Shown here piece by piece: positions 27,096 to 35,162 of a DNA stretch of 64,000 nucleotides. Where the stretch lies: the NCBI GenBank assembly GCA_900078375.1, contig FLQS01000045.1, forward strand, positions 62,001 to 126,000, read 5' to 3'. A program made the position numbers and the translations under genes. This DNA is from an uncultured Mycobacterium sp. (GTDB lineage Bacteria; Actinomycetota; Actinomycetes; Mycobacteriales; Mycobacteriaceae). How positions within the stretch are numbered: the first letter of the stretch is position 1; every line of letters starts with the position of its first letter. A model generated the notes under the pieces. The model had not been told where the DNA came from. It saw only the letters and a program-made list of their open reading frames with translations, and made no database searches.

Positions 27096-27232
27096 CCTCG
27101 ATCTTTCGTGGGTGGGTTCAGCGGTTGTCGGTTCGCTCGGTTGCCGCGGGTGTGGGTGATAGGCGTAGAGGGTCTCCGGCGCTGGTTCGCCGGTTCTCCT
27201 GGTCCTTGGTGGTAGGGGCTGGTAGGTCGAGT

Positions 27233-27820
27233 TCAGCTGAGCGCGATGAGGTTTCGTTGACCGCTGATCAGTAGGTCTGACCAGGGCCATCGCCGATTCA
27301 GGCGCAGGATTTTGCGGCGCCCGCTGGTGATGATCCGTGCGGCCACGCTGAGCAGCCGCAGGCGCAGTCGTTTGGGTTCCCAGTTACGGGCAGGGTGGTC
27401 GGGCCAGGCCAGTAGTTGGGTCCAGGTCATCAATTCGGAGGCCAGGGCGGCCAGCTCGAGCCAGATCTCGTTCTTGCCGAACGCCTGCAGTGGCAGGTTG
27501 GTGAGGCCGGTGTCTTTGAGAGTGCGGATGCGGTCTTCGGCGCGAGCACGCAGCCGGTGGCGTACTTCGAGGTCAGCAAGGCGGCCACCGGTGGTGTTGG
27601 TGGCGAACAGGGTGATGCGCCAGCCATGGGCATCGGTGATGCGCAGCTGGGCGCCCGGATGAGGGCGCTCCCGGCGGGCGATCACCCGCATCCCGGGCGG
27701 CCAGCCGACGAAGGTCGCCGGTAGCCAACGGGTCAGCTCGGCGACCTGGGCGCCGTCGCGGCGCCGGCCGTCGGCGTCGAGTGCCGCTCGCCAAGCCTGA
27801 CGCGGCAGCGCCGCCAGCGC
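27233..27820 (-). pseudogene. C-terminal fragment of the IS1380 transposase
   Basis: About 195 residues from ALDALAALPRQAWRAALDADG to RQRNLIALS-type end (SGQRNLIALS). Family-typical motifs are KERPHPGAQLR-like ERPHPGAQLRITD, LFATNTTGG and RARAEDRIRTLKDTGLTNLP. Its frame joins exactly to the N-terminal fragment ending at 31803. The codons upstream of 27820 in the open frame come from the inserted IS256 end. Confidence 0.88.
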
Positions 27821-27826
27821 GTCCAG
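27819..27826. repeat. Target duplication GCGTCCAG of the IS256 element, left copy
   Basis: GCGTCCAG is found again at 31801-31808. Eight bases is the usual IS256-family duplication; flanking identity makes 9-10 bp also possible. Confidence 0.65.
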
Positions 27827-27900
27827 GGCGTGTCTCATTGACTGTGTAAGGGGTTGGGCCTGAATGGTGGTCAGGCATACTGACCGCCGGACAGGAGTGA

Positions 27901-28066
27901 GTGTTGTCCCGACCTGATTCACGCGACGAGGCCGCCAAACGGCTGTCTGCGGTGTTGCCGCCAGCTGCGGTGGACGCGTTGTTAGCCGATGCCGAAGCGT
28001 CCGGCACCCCGATCGATGGCCCTGAAGGGCTGTTGGCCCAGATGACCAAGGCGGTGCTCGAACGGG
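27901..28066 (+). pseudogene. N-terminal fragment of the IS256-family transposase
   Basis: Starts at GTG 27901 after GGAG. It encodes LSRPDSRDEAAKRLSAV and, near its end, GPEGLLAQMTKAVLER, the standard N-terminus of mutator-type transposases. The frame continues from base 28066 into 30638 to give ERALDVE once the IS21 element and one target copy are removed. Confidence 0.82.
28061..28066. repeat. Target duplication AACGGG of the IS21 element, left copy
   Basis: AACGGG at 28061-28066 is repeated at 30632-30637, directly outside the TG...CA ends of the IS21 element. Confidence 0.75.
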
Positions 28067-28250
28067 TGAGTGTGGTCACCTGACTTGGCCCCACTTCGGC
28101 CGTCGTTCTTCACGAATTTTGGCCCCACCAGGGTGGTGATCGTGTCCGTCCGGGTGGGCGCGGTGTGTCGTCACCAATGTTGGCCCCACCCTCGTTCAGA
28201 TCGTTCCTGTCGCCCGTCGTCCCCGACGGCGGTCAGGGAGGTCGGTAAGG

Positions 28251-29780
28251 ATGCGGTCACGCGTGGAACTGTTCGAGCAGATCAGAAGAGATCACCGTCT
28301 CGGTAAGGTGTCGATCCGCGAGCTGGCCGATCGTCACAAGACGCACCGTCGAACGGTGCGCCAAGCCCTCGATGACGCGGTCCCGCCGCCGCGGAAGGTC
28401 TATCCGGTCCGTCCGCGCCCGGCGATCGACGAGTGGGTCACGGTGATCGATGCCTGGCTCATCGCCGACGAGGACGCCCCGCGCAAGCAACGCCACACCG
28501 CCCGGCGGATCTGGCAGCGCCTGGTCGCCGAGCACCAGGCCACCCTCGCTGAGGTCACGGTGTCGCGTCATGTCGCACGTCGCCGGGTGGAGCTCGGGCT
28601 GCTGCAGCGCGAGGTGTCGATCCCGCAGACCCACGAGGCTGGCGCTGAGGCCGAGGTCGACTTCGGCGAGTTCTACGCCACGATCGCCGGGCTGGTCGTG
28701 AAGTGCTGGATGTTCGTGATGCGACTATCGCACTCGGGCAAAGCGTTTCACGTCGCCTTCGCCACCCAAGCCCAGGAAGCGTTCCTCGAAGGCCACGTGC
28801 TGGCATTCGAATACTACGGCGGCGTGCCTGGCCGGATCCGGTACGACAACCTCAAGCCCGCGGTGATCCGGGTCCTCAAAGGGCGTGACCGCACCGAGTC
28901 CGAGCGGTTCACCGCACTGCGCAGCCACTACGGGTTCGACTCGTTCTTCTGCCGCCCTGGCATAGACGGTGCGCACGAGAAGGGCGGCGTGGAAGGCGAG
29001 ATCGGCCGCTTCCGACGGCGCCACCTCGTCCCCGTTCCGAACGTCGCCTCTCTGGCGGAATTGAATGTGCTGATCGGTTCTGCTGACGTGGCTGACGATG
29101 ACCGGGTGATCACCGGCCGGCCAATCACGATCGGCGCGGCGTTTGCCGCCGAGGTTCCCACGTTGATGGGATTGCCGGCCGAGCCGTTCGACTGCGCACG
29201 CTTACTGCAAGCCCGGGTCGACAACCGGGCCAGAGTGTCTGTGCGGCAATGCTTCTACTCCGTCCCAGCCCGCTACGCCGGGCGACGCCTCCCGGTGCGG
29301 TTGGCCGCCCGGACCGTCGAGGTCTACGACGGGCCCCGGCTGGTGGCCTCCCATGAACGGGCGGTCGGACGCTACGTCGAGGTCCTTGTGCTGGATCACT
29401 ACCTGGAGGTCCTCAAGACCAAACCCGGGGCGCTACCCGGCGCGACCGCACTGGCACAGGCCAAGGCCCGGGGCGCGTTCACTGAATCTCACCAAAGCTA
29501 TTGGGATGCATCCCGATCCGCCCGCGGCGACGCCAAGGGAACCCGCGCCCTGATCGCCATCCTGCTGGCGCACCGCACCATGCCCGCCGGCGCGCTGATC
29601 GCCGCGATGGACCGGGCGGTCACCTCGGGATGCCTGGATCCCGAGACGGTGCTCATCGATGCCCGCCGCGGCATGGCCCCGCTGGCACCCGCCGCAGCAA
29701 TCGGCGCCCTGGCCCGCTACGACCGACCACCACCCTCGCTGGCCGACTATGACGATCTACTCACCGGAAGCGACTCATGA
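28251..29780 (+). CDS. istA: IS21-family transposase IstA
   Basis: 509 residues. An N-terminal helix-turn-helix (MRSRVELFEQIRRDHRLG, KVSIRELADRHKTHRRTVRQAL) is followed by the DDE catalytic core: first Asp in AEVDFGEFYATI near residue 140, second in IRYDNLKPAV near 200, and Glu in HEKGGVEGEIGRFRR near 245. A beta-rich C-terminal domain ends in YDDLLTGSDS. It cuts and joins the element ends together with IstB. The stop overlaps the istB start by ATGA. Confidence 0.94.
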   Translation: MRSRVELFEQIRRDHRLGKVSIRELADRHKTHRRTVRQALDDAVPPPRKVYPVRPRPAIDEWVTVIDAWLIADEDAPRKQRHTARRIWQRLVAEHQATLAEVTVSRHVARRRVELGLLQREVSIPQTHEAGAEAEVDFGEFYATIAGLVVKCWMFVMRLSHSGKAFHVAFATQAQEAFLEGHVLAFEYYGGVPGRIRYDNLKPAVIRVLKGRDRTESERFTALRSHYGFDSFFCRPGIDGAHEKGGVEGEIGRFRRRHLVPVPNVASLAELNVLIGSADVADDDRVITGRPITIGAAFAAEVPTLMGLPAEPFDCARLLQARVDNRARVSVRQCFYSVPARYAGRRLPVRLAARTVEVYDGPRLVASHERAVGRYVEVLVLDHYLEVLKTKPGALPGATALAQAKARGAFTESHQSYWDASRSARGDAKGTRALIAILLAHRTMPAGALIAAMDRAVTSGCLDPETVLIDARRGMAPLAPAAAIGALARYDRPPPSLADYDDLLTGSDS

Positions 29781-30574
29781 CCACCACAGCCAGCAAGACG
29801 ACGACCATCGACGCCGCCGCCCAAGCCTCCATCGGTGCCGCGGCCCGCGAGTTGCACCTGCCCACCGTGCGCACCGAAGCGACCCGTCTGGCCGAGATCG
29901 CCGACCGGGAACGTCACACCCACCTGCGCTACCTCGCCGAAGTGCTGGCCGCCGAAGTCGACGACCGCACCGAACGACGCCGTACCCGACGCATCAACGA
30001 CGCCAAGTTCCCGAGACTGAAACGATTGGCGGAGTTCAACATCGACGCCGTACCCGGCATCGCACCCGCCACCCTGGGACATCTCGCCGCCGGGCACTAC
30101 ATGGACGCCGGCGAACCGGTCGTGCTGCTCGGTGACTCCGGAACAGGCAAGTCCCACCTGCTCATCGGGCTTGGGCTGGCGGCCTGTGAACAAGGCCGCC
30201 GGGTCCGCTACGTCACCACCGCACACCTGGTCAACGAACTCGTCGAAGCCGCCGACGAACGGATCCTCTCCCGTGTCGTGGCCCGCTACGGACGCCTGGA
30301 CCTCCTTTGCCTCGATGAGCTCGGCTACGTCCAAATCGACCCTCGCGGAGCGGAATTGCTCTTCCAGATCATCACCGAACGCGAAGAACGGGCCTCCGTC
30401 GCGATCGCCACCAACCTGCCCTTCAGTGAATGGGGCACCGTCTTCCCCGACCCGCGCCTGGTCGCCGCCATCGTCGACCGCGTCACCTTCAACGCACACA
30501 TCATCGAAACCGGCACCAAGTCCTACCGACTACGCACCAGCAAAACCACCACCCGAACCAAACGCACCACCTAG
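29777..30574 (+). CDS. istB: IS21-family AAA+ helper IstB
   Basis: 265 residues. Walker A is VLLGDSGTGKSHLLIGLG near residue 120 and Walker B LDLLCLDELGY near 180, with a C-terminal sensor region ending in SYRLRTSKTTT. IstB assembles on target DNA and activates IstA. It is translationally coupled to istA and appears intact. Confidence 0.94.
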   Translation: MTTTASKTTTIDAAAQASIGAAARELHLPTVRTEATRLAEIADRERHTHLRYLAEVLAAEVDDRTERRRTRRINDAKFPRLKRLAEFNIDAVPGIAPATLGHLAAGHYMDAGEPVVLLGDSGTGKSHLLIGLGLAACEQGRRVRYVTTAHLVNELVEAADERILSRVVARYGRLDLLCLDELGYVQIDPRGAELLFQIITEREERASVAIATNLPFSEWGTVFPDPRLVAAIVDRVTFNAHIIETGTKSYRLRTSKTTTRTKRTT

Positions 30575-30631
30575 ACCAGGCGGGGCCAAAATTCGTGCCG
30601 ATGGTGGGGCCAAATTACTTGACGAAACGCA

Positions 30632-30637
30632 AACGGG
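30632..30637. repeat. Target duplication AACGGG of the IS21 element, right copy
   Basis: Second copy of the 6-bp duplication; the base after it continues the interrupted IS256 transposase frame. Confidence 0.75.
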
Positions 30638-31743
30638 CCCTCGATGTCGAGATCGCCGATCACCTGGGCTACGAGCACGGCGATCCGGCCGGAAACGGGT
30701 CGGGCAATTCCCGCAACGGTCATGGCCGCAAGACCGTCCTGACCACCGCCGGCCCAGTCGAACTCGAGGTTCCCCGCGACCGTAACGGGAGCTTCACCCC
30801 GGCGATCGTGCCCAAACGCCAACGGCGCCTGGGCCAGGTCGAGGACATGATCCTGTCGCTGTACGCCCGCGGAATGAGCACCCGCGATATCACCGAGCAT
30901 CTCGACGAGGTGTACGGCGCCAGCGTTTCGGCGGCCACGATCTCGCGGGTCACCGATGTCGTGGTCGAGGAGATCGCGGCCTGGCAGTCCCGTCCGGTCG
31001 ATCCGGTGTATCCGATCCTCTACATCGACGCCATCCGGATCAAGATCCGCGATGGCGGGGTGGTCGCCAACAAGGCCGCCCACATCGTGATCGGGGTCGA
31101 TGTCGACGGAATCAAGCAGGTCTTGGGGATCTGGATCCAGCAGACCGAAGGGGCGAAGTTCTGGCACGGGGTCCTGACCGAGCTGCGTAACCGAGGCTGC
31201 CGCGATGCGCTGTTCGTCTGCTGCGACGGACTGGCCGGGTTGCCCGAATCGATCGCCGCGGTCTGGCCGGCCGCTGTCATCCAGACTTGCGTCGTGCATC
31301 TGCTGCGGGCCTCGATGCGGTATGCCTCTTACACCGACCGGCGGGCGATGGCCAAAGCGCTGCGCCCGATCTACACCGCGGCCACCGAAGAGGCTGCCGA
31401 GCTGGCCCTGGAAGATTTCCGGGCCGATTGGAAGACCAAATCACCTGGTGCTGTGGCTGTTTGGGATCGGGCGTGGGCCGAATTCACGCCGTTCCTGGCG
31501 TTCCCGGTCGAGATCCGCAAGATCATCTACACCACCAACGCCATCGAATCGCTGAACTATCAGCTCCGCAAAGTCACCAAGGCCCGCGGGTCATTCCCCT
31601 CCGATGCCGCCGCGATGAAGCTGCTGTATCTGGCCATCCGCAACATCAACCAGAAACGAGGAAACCAAGGACAAGGAACCCACCGCTGGACCGAAGCGCT
31701 CAACACCTTCGCCATCCAATTCCCCGACCGACTCCCACTATGA
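30638..31743 (+). pseudogene. C-terminal fragment of the IS256-family transposase
   Basis: 368 codons holding nearly the entire catalytic part: ADHLGYEHGDPAGNGSGNSR, NRNG-type EVPRDRNGSF, DDE-site YIDAIRIKIRDGG, VCCDGLAGLP and the Glu in TTNAIESLNYQLRK. The frame stays open upstream into the IS21 right end, so an ATG at 30601 might still give a chimeric protein, but the normal N-terminus is cut off. Confidence 0.87.
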
Positions 31744-31800
31744 GCACCAGCCCACATTGAACCGGCCCGAGCTCCTTACACAGTTATCTTGACAAGCCCC

Positions 31801-32570
31801 GCGTCCAGGACGGGTTGGCGACCGTAGACGCCCACCGAGTAGGACAGGCCGAGGCGGTGGATGTGCCACAGGAAATCCTTGACCCCCGAGCCGGTGTCAC
31901 CGCGGACCAGCACCCGAGGGCGGATGGTTTCGGGTAGTTGAGCCAACGCGGCGTCGAGCACGGCGATCTGGTCAGCGGCGTCGCTGGCGTTGGCACGACC
32001 CGGTCGCAGCATCGCCGCCAACGGCTCCCCGGTGCCGCCGACACCGTGATCGACGAACGCCAGCATCGGATGAAACCCGAATCCCCGCTTGAAGTTCGGC
32101 GTCGCGCCCTCCTTTTCCGAGTGCGCCCCGATCAAGGTGGCGTCCAGATCGATGACCACCTCACCAGCGGTATCGACCGGGCAACGCCGCCGCCACACCA
32201 CCTCGCGGGCTGCCGCCCGCGCCCGCCGAATCGCGGCGATCGCCGCGCCGGAGCCATCACCGAGCGCATCGACGAGCCGACTGATCGTCGGATCAGAGGC
32301 CACGACACCGAACAATTCCGGCTGAGCCCGCACCAACGCCGCATCCGCCAGACAGTCACCACCGAGTGCAATCGCGACGGCCAGATCCAGCACCGTCTTA
32401 CCCGGATCGTGGATCGACCGTGCCGCCCGCCAGGGCTCCAACGCCATCGACAATTCCCGAGCAAGGCTGCTGACCTGCGCAGTCTGCAACAGCAGCGACC
32501 CGCCAGTCGACGAAATCAGCAACTCGCGACCCGACTCCACCCGAAATTGACCACACCGGCTACGCTTCAC
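31801..32570 (-). pseudogene. N-terminal fragment of the IS1380 transposase
   Basis: About 256 residues from GTG at 32570, with DLAVAIALGGDCLADAALVR, DPTISRLVDALG, the DDE-site VVIDLDATLIGAHSEKEGA and LVRGDTGSGVKDFLW, ending at YGRQPVLDA. The open frame then runs into the IS256 end and stops at 31776. It joins in frame with the fragment at 27233-27820. Confidence 0.88.
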
Positions 32571-32690
32571 CTACGGAGTGCCTTCCCGCTTGCAGCGAAT
32601 TGACCCTAGACAAGCCAATTTTCTCAAGCAGGACAGGCACTTCCGTGCATTACACGCCAGTCAACCCGCCACCTTCACGAAAGATCGAGG

Positions 32691-32694
32691 CTAG
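32691..32694. repeat. Target duplication CTAG, right copy
   Basis: Pairs with 27092-27095. Read on the minus strand it provides the panB stop codon. Confidence 0.75.
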
Positions 32695-33533
32695 AAGCTG
32701 TGCTCCTCGGCTGGGAACGCGCCGGTCGCCACCTCTTCGGCGTATTGCGTTGCCGCGCGGCGTAATTCGCCGCCGACATCACCGAAACGCTTGACGAACT
32801 TGGCGGTCTTGCCGCTGGTAAGTCCGGCCATGTCCTGCCAGACCAGCACCTGCGCATCGCAATTGGGCCCGGCGCCGATACCGACGGTCGGAATCGTCAG
32901 CTTGCCGGTGATCTGGGTGGCCAGCTCGGCGGGCACCATCTCCATCACGACCGCGACGGCGCCGGCCTCCTGGACCGCGATCGCGTCGTGGATGGTCTGC
33001 TCGGCGGCATCACCGCGGCCCTGGACGCGGAAACCGCCCAGGCTGTTCACGCTCTGCGGGGTGAACCCGATGTGGGCCACCACCGGGATGCCTGCGGCAC
33101 TCAGTGTGGCGATCTGCTCGGCGACCCGCTCGCCGCCCTCGAGCTTGACCGCGTGCGCGCCGGTTTCCTTCATGAACCGGGTCGCGGTTCGGAGGGCTTG
33201 CACAGGTCCTTCTTCGTAGCTACCGAACGGAAGGTCGGCGACGACCAGCGCGTGCTCGGCGCCGCGGACCACACCGCGAACCAGGGGGATGAGCTCGTCG
33301 ACCGAGATCGGCACGGTGGTGTCGTAGCCGTAGACGACGTTAGCGGCGGAATCGCCGACCAGAAGCACGGGAATCCCGGCCTCATCGAAGGCCCGGGCGG
33401 TGGAGTAGTCGTAGACCGTGAGCATGGCCCACTTGTGGCCTTCGGACTTCCACTTCAGCAGGTGGTGGGTACGAACCTTGGTGCGCGAAACAGTTGGCAA
33501 CGTAGCGCCACCATAGACAGTCTGTTCAGACAT
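32691..33533 (-). CDS. panB: 3-methyl-2-oxobutanoate hydroxymethyltransferase
   Basis: 280 residues from ATG at 33533 (MSEQTVYG); 14 more codons are open upstream but are not PanB-like. PanB makes ketopantoate, the first committed step of pantothenate synthesis, in the cytoplasm. Signatures: [55 protein letters not shown] and [14 protein letters not shown]. Its TAG stop is the complement of the right CTAG target copy of the IS1380 element. Confidence 0.96.
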   Translation of the reverse strand: MSEQTVYGGATLPTVSRTKVRTHHLLKWKSEGHKWAMLTVYDYSTARAFDEAGIPVLLVGDSAANVVYGYDTTVPISVDELIPLVRGVVRGAEHALVVADLPFGSYEEGPVQALRTATRFMKETGAHAVKLEGGERVAEQIATLSAAGIPVVAHIGFTPQSVNSLGGFRVQGRGDAAEQTIHDAIAVQEAGAVAVVMEMVPAELATQITGKLTIPTVGIGAGPNCDAQVLVWQDMAGLTSGKTAKFVKRFGDVGGELRRAATQYAEEVATGAFPAEEHSF

Positions 33534-33681
33534 CTTTGTCCCTTGAGTTTGTCTCTGTCGATCCTCGAGGCCCATCCGGGTCCCCGGGTTCGTCTGACGT
33601 AGTCAAGTGTGCCACCGCGGGTGGCAAAGGTGAACGGACAGTGAAGTGGACTTTCTCACACCTGTCGCGGGTGCGCCGACA

Positions 33682-33687
33682 TAACAT
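33682..33687 (+). promoter_or_regulatory. -10 element TAACAT of the wax ester synthase gene
   Basis: TAACAT lies seven bases before ATG at 33695, giving a probable leaderless transcript and supporting that start over a longer open frame. Confidence 0.5.
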
Positions 33688-33694
33688 CGGCGGC

Positions 33695-35104
33695 ATGGTG
33701 CAACACCTGCAGCGACTCAGCGGACTCGACGCCAGCTTCCTCTACCTCGAAACTCCTTCACAGCCACTGCATGTGTGTTCGATCCTGGAGCTCGACGCCT
33801 CCACGATCCCGGGTGGGTACACCTTCGAGCGGCTGCGTGACGAATTGGCCTTGCGGGTCAAGGCAATACCGAGCTTCCGTGAGCGACTCGCCAACAGCTT
33901 CCTCAACCTCGACCATCCGGTGTGGGTGGAAGACGAGCACTTCGACATCGACCGCCATCTGCACCGCATCGGGCTGCCCGCACCGGGCGGGCGCGCGGAG
34001 CTCGGCGAAATCTGCGGTCATCTGGCGTCACTGCCCCTGGATCGTCGTCACCCGCTGTGGGAGACCTGGGTCATCGAGGGTGTCGGGGGCACCGACGCCC
34101 GCAACGGCGGACGGCTGGCCGTGCTCACCAAGGTGCACCACGCCGCTGTCGACGGGGTGACCGGCGCCAACCTGATGTCGCAGCTGTGCAGCACCGAACC
34201 CGATTCGCCGCCACCGGACCCGGTCGACGACGAGTTCGGCGCCACCAACCAGCTGCGCATCGCGCTGGGCGGGCTGGGCCGGTTCGCCACCCGGCCGTTG
34301 CACCTGGCCACCAAGGTGATTCCGTCGACGGTCAGCACCGTCGTCGACACCGTCCAGCGTGCTATCGGCGGGCGTGCGATGGCAGCCCCGTTCGCGGCGC
34401 CGCAGACCAAGTTCAACGCCAGCATCACCGCGCACCGCAACGTCGCGTTCGCCGAGCTCGACCTCGAGGACATCAAGACCGTCAAGAACCACTTCGGGGT
34501 CAAAGTCAACGACGTGGTGATGGCCCTGGTCGCCGGGGTGCTGCGGCAGTACCTGCTCGACCGCGACGAGCTGCCCGAGGCGTCACTGGTGGCCATGGTT
34601 CCGGTCTCGGTGCACGACCGTTCCGACCGTCCCGGGCGCAACCAGGTATCCGGCATGTTCTCCAAGCTGGAGACCCAGATCGAGGATCCCGCCGAGCGGA
34701 TCAAGGCCATCGCCGCTGCGAACACCACCGCCAAGGAGCACAGCTCGGCGATCGGGGCGACCCTGCTGCAGGACTGGAGCCAATTCGCCGGCCCGGCCGT
34801 CTTCGGTATCGCCATGCGGGTCTACGCCCGAAGCCGGCTGACCGAAGCCCGCCCGGTGCACAATCTGGTGATCTCCAATGTGCCCGGCCCGCAGATCCCG
34901 CTGTACTTCTTGGGTGCCGAGGTGACCGCGATGTATCCGCTCGGGCCGATCTTCCACGGCTCGGGTCTCAACATCACGGTGATGTCACTGAACGGCAAAC
35001 TCGACGTGGGCCTGATCGCGTGTCCCGAACTCTTGCCGGACCTGTGGGATCTGGCCGATGACTTCGCCGTGGGGATGAAGGAACTGGTCGACGCCACGAA
35101 ATGA
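33695..35104 (+). CDS. Wax ester synthase/diacylglycerol acyltransferase (WS/DGAT)
   Basis: 469 residues. The acyltransferase active site HHAAVDGVT lies near residue 150, preceded by the N-terminal MVQHLQRLSGLDASFLYLET and followed by NDVVMALVAGVLRQYL and the C-terminal NVPGPQIPLYFLG. It joins acyl-CoA to an alcohol or diacylglycerol to form storage lipid. It is divergent from panB over 160 bp. Mycobacteria carry many such paralogs; the specific substrate is not deducible. Confidence 0.93.
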   Translation: MVQHLQRLSGLDASFLYLETPSQPLHVCSILELDASTIPGGYTFERLRDELALRVKAIPSFRERLANSFLNLDHPVWVEDEHFDIDRHLHRIGLPAPGGRAELGEICGHLASLPLDRRHPLWETWVIEGVGGTDARNGGRLAVLTKVHHAAVDGVTGANLMSQLCSTEPDSPPPDPVDDEFGATNQLRIALGGLGRFATRPLHLATKVIPSTVSTVVDTVQRAIGGRAMAAPFAAPQTKFNASITAHRNVAFAELDLEDIKTVKNHFGVKVNDVVMALVAGVLRQYLLDRDELPEASLVAMVPVSVHDRSDRPGRNQVSGMFSKLETQIEDPAERIKAIAAANTTAKEHSSAIGATLLQDWSQFAGPAVFGIAMRVYARSRLTEARPVHNLVISNVPGPQIPLYFLGAEVTAMYPLGPIFHGSGLNITVMSLNGKLDVGLIACPELLPDLWDLADDFAVGMKELVDATK

Positions 35105-35162
35105 GCTGCCCCGGCGGGTCGGCGTGGGGGGCACCACAGCCGTGCATGGCAGCATGTTTGCC

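Larger units (their letters stand above)
28067..30631 (+). mobile_element. Intact IS21-family insertion sequence
   Basis: 2,565 bp bounded by TG and CA. The ends match in register (TGxGTxTxGTCA and TTGGCCCCAC). The repeated block TTGGCCCCAC occurs three times at the left (28085, 28119, 28180) and twice at the right (30582 with one change, and 30604), the multiple terminal repeats typical of IS21. It carries istA and istB with the standard overlap and is flanked by 6-bp duplications. It is the youngest layer and appears complete. Confidence 0.88.
27827..31800 (+). mobile_element. IS256-family element interrupted by an IS21-family element
   Basis: Imperfect terminal repeats share the core ACTGTGTAAGG (27841-27851; complement at 31774-31784), which resembles IS256-family ends. 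Removal of the inner IS21 element and one target copy leaves about 1,403 bp and restores a 423-residue transposase, both normal. The element is inserted in the transposase gene of the IS1380 element. The exact end bases are uncertain by one or two because of a small length difference between the two ends. Confidence 0.8.
27096..32690 (-). mobile_element. IS1380-family element interrupted by an IS256-family element
   Basis: Terminal inverted repeats are CCTCGATCTTTCGTG (27096-27110) and its complement (32676-32690), 15 bp perfect, flanked by CTAG duplications. The transposase reads on the minus strand and is split by the IS256 insertion near residue 256. Without the insert and its duplication the element would be about 1,613 bp with a 451-residue transposase, both normal for IS1380. 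It is the oldest layer of a three-layer nest and cannot transpose by itself. Confidence 0.85.

Noticed and set aside
27901-28083. 60-residue small gene between IS ends
   Set aside because: Codons to 28066 are the N-terminus of the interrupted IS256 transposase; the rest is IS21 terminal sequence.
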